Source: Callorhinus ursinus (Eukaryota > Chordata > Mammalia > Carnivora > Otariidae). Taken from it: a stretch of DNA of 64,000 bases. The stretch spans positions 25,361,761-25,425,760 of the forward strand of contig NW_020312966.1 in the NCBI RefSeq assembly GCF_003265705.1, read 5' to 3'. Under the pieces are notes generated by a model. The model was not told the DNA's origin, ran no database searches, and worked only from the letters and a program-made list of their open reading frames with translations. The stretch's first letter is position 1. The number at the start of each line of letters is the position of its first letter. The translations under genes and the position numbers were made by a program. Shown piece by piece: positions 12,401 through 21,893 of this stretch.

Positions 12401-14895
12401 GAAAGAGCATCACATCAAAGGTAAAAGAGTAGGAGGACAGGTGCCACAGGGCCACGGCTCTGGCAGCTAGAAGCCTGGGGACAGGGAGGAAACGAACAGA
12501 GGCCACAGCAAAGGGCCTGGACCGGTGGCAACCAGGGACTCACCCTCCCGCCTGCTTGCTCCCGTTCTGCGGACTCAGCACCATGCTGCTGAACAAACGT
12601 AAACCCAATAAGCAGTGATAACATCCAGCCACGGGTGCATCGATTGTTTCTGGAATCTTGACAGTTCCAGTGGCAGGGGCAGCGGGGGACAGGGGTGATC
12701 ACGAAGGACCCACCCTCCCTCGTTCAACACAAACTCAAATTCTCTGATTTCTTCTATTGAGGACCTGAATTGGTTTCTGTTTCTTTTTCAGAGCAACTTC
12801 AAGAAGAATTGCGTAAGTGTACCATTTCCTGAAGTAGTCCATGCAGGTGTGCACTCTGCTCGGTTAGCCAGCAGCTCCTGAAGCTCCTCTGTGTGTCTGT
12901 CCCGTTGCAGGATGGAGACGAGCCCTGCTACAGGCCGGTGAGCGCCGTGGACATGCCCTCTGAGCTCAGGCTTCTGCCCCCTGGCCAGCCAGCGGGGCGT
13001 ATTAGAGGAGATGGGCAGGGGGCGCTGGGAGGCGGGGGGGCTGGGGTGCGCTTCACCGCAGCACTGGGTCCCAGCTCTGCCATCAGGGAATCCCCACGGC
13101 TCCTGAGGATGTCCTCTTGTTTAGCATAACTTTATCTATCATTACCAGAGCTTTACCATACATTTACATTTTAGGAGTTGTTGCTCTTTGGATCCTGGAT
13201 TAATTTGGGAGATGGTATAGACTGCACAATTGGAGAACCACATGATGGAAAAGCAATAAGCTTCCCCACACCCAATTCAAGGGTGGATGCTTAGGCGGCT
13301 GGAAACACCTCTCTGCTCCCGGGGAACACTGATGCTCTGGGAATGGCCTGTGAGGGGAGGGGCGTTGGTCAAGAGAGAGAGCATAGGATCCAAATTCCTC
13401 ATCCTAATGAGCACTTTGCATCTTATGATTTCTCCCCTTCTGCTCAAAAGCACCAAGCAATCCCGGCTTTACCAGATACCGTGGTACTCGAACCTTTCCT
13501 CTTTAGGTGAATTTCAAAACTGTCAGAGTCAGACATATCAACAACGTGGGGAGAGGAGAAAATCAGGTTCACACGACAGAAATGTGGACCAGTTGAGTAG
13601 TAACTGTAGGTGGGAGATCTGCAGAATGTCAGGGGTCTGAAGCCTTTCCTACATCCAGAGAGGGCAGAGACGTAGGCGTCAGACCCATTTTGTTAACACA
13701 GAAGCAGGTTGTGGAGATGTGACCCCCCCTTTTTTCCCCTGGGAAAGGGGGCCCTTGGGAGTCATTTAAATCAGTTGTCACCTGGTGAAACTGGTGGAAT
13801 CCGGAGAACCAATGAAAGGAACTTTTACTACCCAGGAATCTGCAGAGGAAAATTGGCATTAATTGCTTCACTGGGAGAGGGAGCAGGAGGGGCCTCTTTG
13901 CTGGTTTAAACCAAATTGGGACGTTCCTAACTAAAGAGAGTCCCAGAGACCGTATGTCTTAAATAGAAAAGGGGGCAGAGCGGAGAAAATTGAGAGAAAG
14001 CAGGAGCCATGAATTTTGGTTCCTTTGCTAAACTTTCCACATGTTTAGACCCCTGATGATCCCCTATCTGAGGCCAGTCTCCTGTCACCCAGGAGACAGA
14101 AGTGCAGCCTCAGGAGTTCTGTGAACTAGCCGCCTGGGAATTGGGATCAAGGGCCCTTCATGGAAAAGGCCACCACACAGGGATTTCCCACCACCTTTCT
14201 GGGACCTCCCTGGGGTCCAGAATAGCACCATCTCCTGAGACCCCAGGCCTAAACCGGAGACTTCTTCTGCAGCTGACGTGGTCCTAGACCCGGACACCGC
14301 TCATCCCGAGCTCTTCCTGACGGAGGACGGGAGAAGCGTGAGAAGAGGCCCCGCCAGGCAGAGTGTCCCCGACAACCCGAAGAGATTCGACTGCCGGCCT
14401 TGTGTCCTGGGCCTGGAGAGCTTCTCCTCAGGGAGGCATTACTGGGAGGTTGAGGTTGAAAACGTGATGGTGTGGGCTGTGGGGGTTTGCAGAGACAGTG
14501 TTGAGAGGAAAGGGGAGGCCCTCCTGGTCCCCCAGAATGGCTTCTGGACCCTGGAGATGTTTGGAAACCAGTACCGGGTCCTGTCTTCCCCGGAGAGGAT
14601 TCTTCCCCTGAAAGAGCGTCTTCGTCGGGTGGGTGTCTTCCTGGACTATGAAGCTGGAGATATCTCCTTCTATAACATGAGGGACAGATCACACATCTAC
14701 ACATGTCCCCGTTCACCCTTTTCTGGGCCCCTGAGACCCTTCTTCAGGCTGGGGTCTGATGACAGCCCCCTCTTCATCTGCCCAGCCTTCACAGGGGCGC
14801 GGGGGATCCTGGTGCCCGAGGGCGGCCTGATCCTCCACAGGACAGGGACCAGTCACAGCCCCCACGAACAGTGCCCTGGCCTCAGAGCCAAGTAG
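3382..14895 (+). CDS. BTN2A2: Butyrophilin subfamily 2 member A type (whole gene, 7 coding exons, 528 aa)
   Basis: Coding exons: 3382-3466, 4202-4549, 10569-10850, 12220-12420, 12792-12812, 12911-12937 and 14273-14895. All introns are GT-AG and phase 1. The exons sum to 1587 nt, giving 528 aa, essentially the usual BTN2A length. The order is signal peptide, IgV, IgC, one membrane span, a charged juxtamembrane stretch with two micro-exons, and a B30.2 (PRY-SPRY) domain. Family knowledge: BTN2A proteins sit in the plasma membrane, bind T-cell or lectin partners outside and signal through B30.2 inside; BTN2A1 works with BTN3A in gamma-delta T-cell activation, while BTN2A2 dampens T cells. Position next to BTN1A1 is that of human BTN2A1. 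Details such as the AADVV-type B30.2 start and LEMFGNQYR read more like BTN2A2, so a single carnivore BTN2A ancestor of both is possible. No BTN3A gene is seen in the window. Confidence 0.9.
4202..4549 (+). CDS. BTN2A2: BTN2A exon: IgV domain
   Basis: 348 nt, residues 29-144. Starts [11 protein letters not shown] and has the V-set cysteines at 52 and 126, the core tryptophan at 67 (VRWFR), and the butyrophilin motifs [16 protein letters not shown] and [12 protein letters not shown]. An N-glycosylation site (NVT) is at 115. Acceptor TTGAACAG and donor G/GTGTGC are normal. In this family the IgV domain faces outside and makes the receptor contacts. Confidence 0.93.
4644..4841 (-). mobile_element. 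Carnivora tRNA-derived SINE
   Basis: Reads TTTTATTTATTTATTTGACAG and ends GAGCCACCCAGGCGCCCC, an antisense copy. Flanking target-site duplications of GCCCAGCAGATTTT are at about 4630-4643 and 4842-4855. It lies in the intron after the BTN2A IgV exon. Confidence 0.92.
5185..5440 (+). repeat. Old interspersed repeat copy
   Basis: Contains AAAATACCACAGAGTGGCTT, GAGGCCTCTCTCCTTGGCTT and CATGGCCTTTTCTCTGTGTG, a common ancient mammalian repeat also present at about 54305-54660. I am not sure of its class name. Confidence 0.55.
5509..5901 (-). mobile_element. Carnivora SINE (antisense), split by another SINE
   Basis: The antisense element starts with an AAATATTTTATTT tail at about 5512 and resumes at about 5733 (ACTTATTTGAGAGAGAGG), ending CCACCCAGGTGCCCC at about 5901. 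Outer flanks share CTCTTCCTCT. A second SINE sits inside its tail. Confidence 0.88.
5530..5715 (+). mobile_element. Carnivora SINE nested inside an antisense SINE
   Basis: Begins GGCGCCTGGGTGGCTCAGTC and ends in an A-rich tail. It is flanked on both sides by AAAAAATATTTTATTT, which is a target-site duplication made from the tail of the host SINE. Confidence 0.9.
6052..6250 (-). mobile_element. Carnivora SINE (antisense)
   Basis: Has AAAGATTTTTATTTATTTAT, then a GA-rich stretch, GATCATGACCTGAGCCGAAG and CCCACCCAGACACCCC. The flanks TCTCTTCTTT and TTTCTTCTTT are a slightly decayed target-site duplication. Confidence 0.88.
7201..7440 (+). mobile_element. Carnivora SINE, young-looking
   Basis: Near-consensus head GGGGCGCCTGGGTGGCTCAG, AATAAATAAATAAATAAAAT tail and a messy A-rich end. 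Flanked by perfect duplications of AAATTTCAGAGTGAG (about 7186-7200 and 7441-7455). Confidence 0.93.
7655..7960 (+). repeat. Old interspersed repeat (family shared with 11.3 kb and 60.5 kb)
   Basis: Contains TTCATTCAGCAAATACTTCA, GGTTCCTGCCCTCTCGG and AACGTTCTAGA-like blocks. The same order of blocks recurs at 11335-11865 and 60470-60950. It is a very old mammalian repeat, probably LINE-derived. Confidence 0.5.
8373..8861. repeat. 22-bp perfect inverted repeat spanning about 490 bp
   Basis: The 22 bases at 8373-8394 are the exact reverse complement of those at 8840-8861. Part of the left arm (AGACAATAGACT) is repeated directly at about 8408-8419. The element or event behind it is not recognised. 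It lies in a BTN2A intron. Confidence 0.7.
9128..9304 (+). mobile_element. Carnivora SINE whose tail was hit by a second SINE
   Basis: Head GGCGCCTGTGGCCGGTTAAG and tail CTCAAATAAATAAAATATTT. The repeated AATAAATAAAAT after position 9488 is the duplicated target inside its tail. Confidence 0.85.
9305..9488 (-). mobile_element. Carnivora SINE (antisense) inserted in the tail of the previous SINE
   Basis: Starts TTTTAAGATTTATTTATCTG and ends ACCACCCAGGCGCCCC. It is flanked by AATAAATAAAAT on both sides, which marks insertion into the poly-A tail of the + strand SINE. Confidence 0.86.
10569..10850 (+). CDS. BTN2A2: BTN2A exon: IgC domain
   Basis: 282 nt, residues 145-238. Has the C-set signature [12 protein letters not shown], the VWRDP strand, [14 protein letters not shown], and ends [10 protein letters not shown]. 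The segment [10 protein letters not shown] carries two extra cysteines just before the conserved one. It also lacks the N-glycosylation sequon found there in human BTN2A proteins (from memory of the family). Splice sites are CCCAG and G/GTTGGT. Confidence 0.92.
11060..11178 (-). mobile_element. Short Carnivora SINE (antisense)
   Basis: Has AGTTATCTCTACCCCCAGG, GAACTCCTAACACCCTGAG and CTGAGCTAGCCAGGCACCCC: the shorter tRNA-type body without the pyrimidine-rich middle. CCTGCAGC flanks both ends as a target-site duplication. Confidence 0.8.
11335..11865 (+). repeat. Old interspersed repeat, longest of three copies
   Basis: Recognisable blocks are ATTCATTCAACAAATACTTA, ATCCCTGCCGTCATGGGGCT, GCAAAGGCCCTGAGGCAGGA and GTTTTGAGCAGAGAAGTAAC. 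Same family as 7655-7960 and 60470-60950. Confidence 0.55.
12220..12420 (+). CDS. BTN2A2: BTN2A exon: membrane span and juxtamembrane region
   Basis: 201 nt, residues 239-305. One hydrophobic span at about 248-270 is followed by a basic stop-transfer patch (RKLHRGK). A highly charged helix rich in E and K then follows, likely forming the coiled-coil stalk used for dimerisation in butyrophilins. Splice sites TTTTCAG and G/GTAAAA are acceptable. Confidence 0.9.
12792..12812 (+). CDS. BTN2A2: BTN2A 21-nt micro-exon
   Basis: Encodes EQLQEEL between TTTTTCAG and C/GTAAGT. The 21-nt length and the LQEEL heptad are typical of butyrophilin micro-exons that extend the cytoplasmic coiled coil. Confidence 0.85.
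12911..12937 (+). CDS. BTN2A2: BTN2A 27-nt micro-exon
   Basis: Encodes RWRRALLQA across its junctions, matching the family's conserved W-R/K-R/K-A-x-L-x-A linker that leads into B30.2. The acceptor is GTTGCAG and the donor G/GTGAGC. Confidence 0.85.
14273..14895 (+). CDS. BTN2A2: BTN2A exon: B30.2 (PRY-SPRY) domain and stop
   Basis: Encodes residues 322-528. PRY begins [18 protein letters not shown] motifs are present in order: [62 protein letters not shown] and LRPFFRLG. The family's intracellular sensing and partner domain is therefore intact. The C-terminus is a little longer than I expect (ends CPGLRAK). The domain lies wholly in one exon, as in other butyrophilins. Confidence 0.93.
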
Positions 14896-15475
14896 AGAAG
14901 CCCTGGCCATCTCTGCTACCACAGCACAGCACCCTGGAAGGAAACAGGCCCTCCTTCCCAGTGGACACATGGAAGAACCTCCTCCAGAGGCCCCTCCAAC
15001 ACCCTCTTCAGACCCAGCCCCATCCGCCCCTCATTAGGCTGTTGCTTTAGTAACTCATTTGCTGGGAACCACGGGGCAGGGTCTGGCCTCAGAGAGGGGC
15101 CGCCACATGGCTCCCACCCATGAAGAGTGTGTGAAAGTGACAGGCTTTCCCATCAGAGTGACACATTGAGCCTGATGCTCAGGTTGATGTCAGACACTGT
15201 GGACTCAAGGTGAGGGCATCTGGACACAGCAGGCTGTGAGGGGAGGGAAGCCACTGCTGGAGGTCAAGGACAGAGGAAGCTGCCAGGGAGGTGGGAGCCT
15301 CGGCATCACAGCCAAGGGGCACAGGGGCTGAGGATCCATTTCCACCCCTCCCCTGAGCTTTCCAGAGCACACAGCAAAGCCCTCCCAGCCTAGAACTGAG
15401 CTGGAGAAGGATGAAGACACATCTCGGCCTGGCTCAGGTGTCCCCTCAATAAACTGGGAGTCAGTACTCAGTTAC
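14896..15475 (+). other. 3' untranslated region of the BTN2A-type gene
   Basis: A single clear polyadenylation signal AATAAA at 15448-15453 follows the stop codon by about 550 bases. There is no other gene between the stop and the signal, so this is the likely transcript end. Confidence 0.65.
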
Positions 15476-17257
15476 TGAGTGTGGCCTGAGGTTTAAGGTC
15501 CTAGCTGAGCAGGTGAGAACTGAACCAGGTGGATACCCGGGTTCAGGTTCAGTGGGGAAAGCAGCACTTTCCCACGTTTTGACCTCAGGCTGCCTTTAGA
15601 CATTAACAGTCATGGAGAGGGGTCCCTGGGTGGCGCAGTCGGTCGAGTGTCCCAACTCTTGGTTTTGGCTCAGGTCTCGATCTCAGGGGTGTGAAATCGA
15701 GCCCCTGCATGCTCCGCGCTCAGCACAGAGTCTGCTTGAGATTCTCTCTCTCCCTCTCCCTTTGCCCCTCCCCCTGCTCTGTCTCTCTCTCTCTCGCTAA
15801 ATAAAATCTTTAAAAATGAATAAATAAAATGAAAATTATTGAGGACCCCAAAGGGCATTTGGGTTATATCTGTCAATATTTATGGCATTGAAGATGGAAA
15901 CAGTCATTTTGAAAATGTATTTATAATTTATATTAAAATAGCAATAATAAACCCATTGTAAGTTAATAAAAAACATGTTTTATGAAAATAACTTGTTTCC
16001 AAGGCAAAATAAATTTTATTGAGAAATGTGGCAGGTGGTAGTAATCCAACTGTAAAAAGTGGGCTGAAAAAAAGTATTTAAAAACTACAGCAGTGACACA
16101 TGGACACCTTCTGGAAAGTATGGGGCACTGAAATAGCTGATTGGTAAGATGGAAGACTGGGTTATTAACATGTATGTGTTGTTTTTATATTTGGTTCTCT
16201 TGTTACAGTACAGGTTTAACCAAAAGCACAGGTCTGCAAGTCCAGTTGGGAAACCAGTGCTGCTCATGAGTTAGGCAGGCCAGGTCTGAAGACCCAGTGG
16301 ATCCAAAGACCCGCCAAGAGGGCCCTGGGCTTTGAGCAGCATAGAAATCAAAGGCAAGCCAGGAAAAAAAGTGAGAGCAGTAAACTGAATAGTGTAAGTG
16401 ATACACTATAGCTGACAGAGAGTCTGGGAGACTCAGAGAAGGGAGTGTCTGTTAGGGGTTTATACTGGAAAAGGGTCCAGGGTGCATGTTCTTTAAGGAA
16501 TCCAGGTAGGGTCCAATCAAAGGCAACTGGTGTTATTCTATAAAACCCCAAAGGTCAGGGATGTGGACACCCGTGAAAACCAAGGTTTGTTGGAAGCTAG
16601 TGTCCTGAAACATGCTCGGCCCAGTTCTTCTCAGATGTTGTCAGGCGTATGGGGGCCTAGGAGGAAACTCAGACTGATGCACTCTCTTGCCTCCCTCTTG
16701 GAGTGGGAACAGAGCTTCTCTGGTTTCCTCAGATGCAAGGTGAAGTACAGAACATGAGTACATGGGGCCTACCGGAGAAACAGCAGAAATGGAGTCTTCC
16801 TAAAAGGCAGTCCCTTCAGCTTCCCTTTGCTGCTAATAACTCTTATGCTGATTTTAAGCAACTTACAGCTTTGCAGTGTTTCAGCATTCCGTACAATAAA
16901 GTTTTGAGCAGGTTTGTATATCTTTTAGACGCTTTCACTTATGCCGAACTCAACCCTGACCTTCATCCTGAGAAGGAGGCCAGCGAGTGTTGGTGGAGGG
17001 AGGGGTTGGGGGTGGGCTTGGAGGGTATACCGTGGGAAATCGCTTATAAAATAAAATCAAACACTTGGGATAGGCATTTAAATTCCTCCAAACCAACTTA
17101 AGAGGGGAAATGAGAAGGGGGATGAGTGGGGTTAGGAGGAGGTGAGTCACGCGGGGGCCCTGGGCAGATGGCCCCCAAATGTGCTGATTCTTTCCTACTC
17201 CTCAGGTCTCCCCAAAACCATCACTTCCTCCAGGAGACCCTTCCTAACTTTGCCATC
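15476..17257. other. Intergenic DNA between BTN2A-type gene and provirus
   Basis: Holds one SINE (15620-15835). The rest, about 15840-17250, shows no gene; it is AT-rich near 15900-16200. The open frames there have no recognisable protein features. An old repeat is possible but was not identified. Confidence 0.5.
15620..15835 (+). mobile_element. Carnivora SINE, older variant
   Basis: Head GGGTCCCTGGGTGGCGCAGT, a CAACTCTTGGTTTTGGCTCA block, pyrimidine-rich middle and AAATAAAATCTTTAAAAATG tail. The sequence differs more from consensus than its neighbours, which suggests an older subfamily. Confidence 0.88.
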
Positions 17258-17272
17258 AAAAGTGGTCCCGAG

Positions 17273-17464
17273 GGCGCCTGGGTGGCTCAGTCGGTTAAGC
17301 GACTGCCTTCGGCTCAGGTCGTGATCCTGGAGTCCCGGGATCGAGTCCCGCATCGGGCTCCCTGCTCAGCGGGGAGTCTGCTTCTCCCTCTGACCCTCTT
17401 CCCTCTCGTGCTCTCTATCTCTCATTCTCTCTCTCTCAAATAAATAAAATCTTTAAAAAAAAAA
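17273..17464 (+). mobile_element. Carnivora SINE at the edge of the provirus
   Basis: Near-consensus body with a pure A tail. Its target-site duplication AAAAGTGGTCCCGAG (17258-17272 and 17465-17479) straddles the junction of host DNA and the 5' LTR. It therefore inserted after the provirus and displaced the flank by about 200 bases. Confidence 0.93.
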
Positions 17465-17475
17465 AAAAGTGGTCC

Positions 17476-18013
17476 CGAGATAGAACAGAGGCTGTGTTTG
17501 GACCCCCACCCCCGCCCTAACCACAAAGCCCATGGCTCCCTGCGTGTCACCTTAGAAGAAAAGGCTGAGCAATCGTGGTTTTTTCTTTTTTTGGGCAGTA
17601 TATCTCATAGGAAAGCGGAAGCGGGATCTTTGCCAGAAGGAACTCTGCCGAAGAAACCGGACTAAGCCAGCCTGTGCCGCGGGGGTCCCCAGCCCCGACC
17701 CCTCACCCACTCTCGCGACAGTCCCGACGCTCGCGGCCGTGGGTGGAGACTTGACATGCAAATGAGACGCGCGGGGCAGGTAGGAGCCTGTGCCACCCAC
17801 TGCGCCTGCGCGCAGCTGCCCGGCTCGGCGCCCGTGCGAGCGGGGCGCCCCTTCTTTCCAGCCTCAGGCCCTCTGCAGAGCGCCGTGGTTCCGGAAGCCG
17901 GCCGGGACTTCTGCTCCCAGAGTCAGCCCCCAATAAACGCTGCGTGCATCTTTCTTGGCCTCATGTCAGTTTCTGTTTGCGCTGAGAGCCAAAGAGCCCT
18001 GGGGTCGGGAACG
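17476..18013 (+). repeat. 5' LTR of the provirus
   Basis: Aligns by eye along its length to 23580-24129. It carries the octamer ATGCAAAT (17756-17763), a GC-rich U3, an AATAAA polyadenylation signal (17932-17937) and the shared U5 block GAGAGCCAAAGAGCCCTGGG. Many substitutions and short indels separate it from the 3' copy, so the insertion is old. Confidence 0.88.
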
Positions 18014-18620
18014 TATTCCGGCCACCACGCAGGGACCCCAAGAGGGAGCCCCGGTGAGTCCCCGAGGACCCGGAGACGGCGGACGGCGGATGGAGCCCCT
18101 CCGACCCTTGGGACTGATGAGCGGCCTGGCGCTTTAGTTCGGCGTCTCGGCGGCGGTAAGTTCTGCTTCTGGCCTCAGCGACTCTGCCCCTCCTGTCAGG
18201 CCCCGAGGACGGCTTCGCTTCGTTTTGCCTCTCCGTCTTCACTTCGGCCTGAATTTCTCCGGTGGAAGGAGGTTTTCTGGTCCCGCGTTCCGGGGCCGAG
18301 CGTCCCCTGCCCCCAGACTCTCACCTCCCCGGTGTTGGTCCCCTGCAGGGTCCCTGGAGGACCCTCTGGTGGGTTGAGCCCGACCTGGGTGCCCACTGCC
18401 CCCACACTCTCGTCTCCCCGGCACCACTGGATGGTCCCAGGTTTGGGCCCTCAAATATTGCTCTGAACACAAAACCAAGGGGATCCATCTGTGTGGGGTA
18501 CTCATGTCCGGGTGAGGCAAAAAATGTCTCCCCCTTCATATAAAGTTAAAACCCAGGGCATGCTGTCCTTGGAAAAAAACAGTATCCCATAAAAAGTAAA
18601 TCTTTCAGAGGAATCCAGCG
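18014..18620. other. Proviral leader without recognisable gag
   Basis: This stretch should hold the primer-binding site, packaging region and gag, but only about 600 bases remain and none of their proteins is recognisable. It is GC-rich up to about 18430. Gag and protease have probably been deleted. Confidence 0.55.
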
Positions 18621-21600
18621 GTTATTTTCAAAATTTCTCAAGTATGGACTGATCAAGCCTTGTCAATCCCCATAATACCCCAGACCTCCCAGTGAGGAAG
18701 CCCAGTGGAGAATTTTACTTTGTACAGGATTTGAGGGCTGTAAATAAAGGAGTTGTTCCCATACACCCAAGAGTACCCAACCGGTATACTCTGCTTACCC
18801 AGGTTCCTGGCAATGCTCAGTTTTCCACTGTCCCGGGCCTGAAGGATGCCTTTTTCTGCATATTTCTTCATGAGGAAAGTCAATATTTACTTGTCTTTGA
18901 ATGAAAAACCCCTTGTACTCAAAGGACTACTTAGTACACCTGGACTTTAGAGACCACCCCCATCTATTTGGAAATGTACTGGCAAGAGAGTTACAGGAAT
19001 TAAAAGTGAGACATGGGATCCTCTTACAATATGTTGATGATTGGTTAATAGCCAGTTTGACCAAGCAGGCCTCTGACCAGAATACTGTAAAAACTTTAAA
19101 TTTTCTACTAAGAGAAGATATAGGGTTCCCCCATCAAAAGCCCACGTATCAGAACAACAGGGCCAGTATTTGGGCTTCATCCTGACACTGGGCCATGGAT
19201 CCCAAGAGGACCATCAGCGCCTTGCCCATTCCCCAAACTAGAAAGTGACTCTGTGGCTTTCTGGATATGGCAGAGCCCTGTTGCATCTGATTCCCTAATT
19301 ATGGCCTAATGGCCCTTTGGGGGGGGGGAGGGGACCCCTACAACAGACTGATGTCAATGGGTCTTTTTAAAGCCTTGAAAACTGAGTTGGGTGGGGCCCC
19401 GGTACTGGGGCTCCCCAATTTACCTCTATGTCCATGAGAAGCAGGGGATTGCTTTGAGGGTCCTAACTCAAAAGCTGGGCCCTGATCAGAGACTGATAGC
19501 CTATTTTTCAAAATAACTGGATCCAGTTGCACGGGCATAGCCCAGCTCTCTTAGTGAGTGAGGCCTCTAAGCTGACCCTGAGTCAACATGTAACTCCCCA
19601 TCAGGTTCAGACAGTATTAGAAAGTAAAGGGCACCATTGGCCGACTGGAGGAAGGCTAACGAAGTATCAGGCCCTCTTGCTAGATTCCCAGATGTTATTT
19701 TAAAAGTATGCCAGACTAAACCCTGCTACCCTGCTCCCATCTGCAGAAGATGAGGGTCTCCAGCATCCGGGTGTGGAGACAATGGAACAGACATATTCTA
19801 GCAGACCTGATCTTCAAGACAAATGCCTTGACCATCCAGATAGGGTGTCGATTAGGGACGGGAGAAGTTTTGCGGAGGGAGGTGTCTGGAAGGCCGGCTC
19901 CATGATAATGAGCCTAGGTAGAGTCTTGGAGGCTTGAGCTCTTCCACCTCAACACTCCGCCCAACCCAAAGCCTGAACTGATAGCCCTAATTAAGGCCTC
20001 ACAGTTGGGAGAAGGAAAAAGATGAAGTCTCTATACTGATTCAAAATATGGGTTCCCTGTACCATATGCCCCATGCTGCCATCTGGAAAGAAAGGGGAAT
20101 GTTAACGACGAATTCACCAATAAAACACTAGGACCCAATTTTCACCCTCCTAAAGACAGTGCAACTTCCCAATCAGGTGGCTGTAGTCCATTGTGAAAGT
20201 TGTCAAAGAGATGGGACCTCTGTCAGCGAGGAAAGTAATAAGGCTGACCAATCAGCTGTTCGTTTGTTTATTTACTTATTTTAAAGATTTAATTAATTTA
20301 TTTGACAGAACAAGCCGGGGGAGCCTTAGGGAGAGGGAGAAGCAGACTCCCCGCTGAGCCGGGAACCCGAGGCAGGCTTGATCCCAGGATCCTGGGATCA
20401 TGACCTGAGCCAAAGGCAGACGTCTAAGGGACTGAGCCACCCAGGCGCCCCCAATCAGCTGTTTAAACAGGCCACCTGAGCTCAGGAGCCAGCTCAGATT
20501 ACCACCATGAGTTCCCGGGCCAGCCACAGAACCCCCTGCTGGAACAGGAGGACGCAAAGAGTCAGGGATATACAGAACAAAGCACAGGGTGGCTTATGAG
20601 AGAGGACAAAATTCTCATTCCGGAAGCCCAGCAGTAAAAGCTCATTCAACATTCCATGATGCCACCCATTATGGAAGAGACGTCCAATGGAACTTGGTGC
20701 AAAAGGTCTTTTCAGGATAGGAACTTAGACAATAAAACAAGTTACCCTCGCCTGTGACTTGCGCACCCAAAACAAACTACAGACCCATCCAATCAGTCCC
20801 AACTTCTTATACCAGTCCAACACCAGGGACCATATCCCAGGGAAGATGGGCAAGTAGTCTACCCTGCTGCAACACGAGCAGGCTACAAATACCACCTCGT
20901 GTTTGTCCATACTTTTACTGAATGGGTACAAGCCTTCCTCACCGGTCTGGGAAGGCAACCGAGGTCTGTAAATCCCTCTTAAAAGAGAATTCCCCGATTC
21001 CCCGGTTCGGGGTCTCTAAGTCTCTCCAAAGTGAGAGACTCCTTTTACAGCCAAAATCACCCACAGCCTATCAGCGGCCCTGGGAATAAATTATAAATTG
21101 CATGCTCCCTGGCACCCCCTTCCTCAGGGAAGATTGAAAAGATGACTTATGCCCTAAAAAAGACTTCAGCAAAACTTTGTCAAGAAACTCATGAGCCTTG
21201 GGTCCAATTGCTTCCTATTAACACTACTCAGGATTGCCACTGCCCCTAAGACTAACCTAAGACTCAGCCCATTTGAAATGACATGGGAGGCGCCTCCTCA
21301 CCCCTGGTATTTTACTAGATGGGAAAATAAGCCAGAGCCTGCACCATTTTATTTGGGACTGGTGCAAAAAGCAGTTGTGGATTATGTTAATCACATGCTA
21401 CCAGCACCCCCTAGAGGTGATTTAGATGAGACTCCCCCCTCCCCCACCCCACCACCTCTGCAAATTAATCCAGGGGATCAGGTCCTCCTTAAAACCTCCT
21501 CGGAAGGAGGGCTCCCTGGAAGATCAGGTGCTACCCAAGTGGAAAGGCCCCTATTTAGTAATTTTAGCCACCCCAACAGCAGTTAAGCTCCAGGGAATCC

Positions 21601-21749
21601 CCAGCTGGGTACATCTTTTCAGGCTAAAACCTTTTTCTCCTGGACATCCTCAGAAATACCTGGAAGGCCCAGAACCATCTTACTCATGTGAGCCTGTGGA
21701 AGACCTCAAATACTTGTTCAAGAAGCAACCCTCAGAGTCAGATAAGTGA
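18620..21749 (+). pseudogene. Degenerate retroviral pol (reverse transcriptase to integrase)
   Basis: Reverse transcriptase fragments are visible: a QDLRAVN block near 18725-18750 and the catalytic YVDD box at about 19030-19041, separated by stops and frame changes. The middle (about 19250-20900) is too decayed to read and contains a SINE. An integrase C-terminal piece (GPYLVILATPTAVKL at about 21540-21590) is readable in frame 21426-21749. The enzyme copied viral RNA and inserted the DNA; here it cannot work because frames are broken throughout. Confidence 0.85.
20264..20450 (-). mobile_element. Carnivora SINE inserted in the retroviral pol
   Basis: Antisense copy with TTTTAAAGATTTAATTAATT at one end and GAGCCACCCAGGCGCCCC at the other. 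CCAATCAGCTGTT is duplicated on both sides (about 20239-20251 and 20451-20463). Confidence 0.92.
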
Positions 21750-21893
21750 TTATACCTTGGTGGTTTGGCTTGCTGACTTTGCTTTTTGTTGCCTTTGTTT
21801 TACTTTTTCTTCTTTGTGAGTACTGTTTTGGGTCACCTCCACTCCCTGGGAAAGACCCGTTCTGCCCCTGCAGGGTCTAGAAGATCACAACCA

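Noticed and set aside
13287..13640. 117-codon frame in a BTN2A intron
   Set aside because: No domain, no splice signals linking it to the BTN2A exons, and length within chance for this DNA.
17273..17345. SINE heads read as tRNA genes
   Set aside because: Carnivora SINEs keep A- and B-box-like blocks but no proper cloverleaf or anticodon arm. Only the four listed tRNAs fold fully.
17756..18466. 236-codon open frame in the provirus as a possible gag
   Set aside because: It starts in the LTR, covers GC-rich leader DNA and has none of the matrix, capsid or zinc-knuckle features of Gag.
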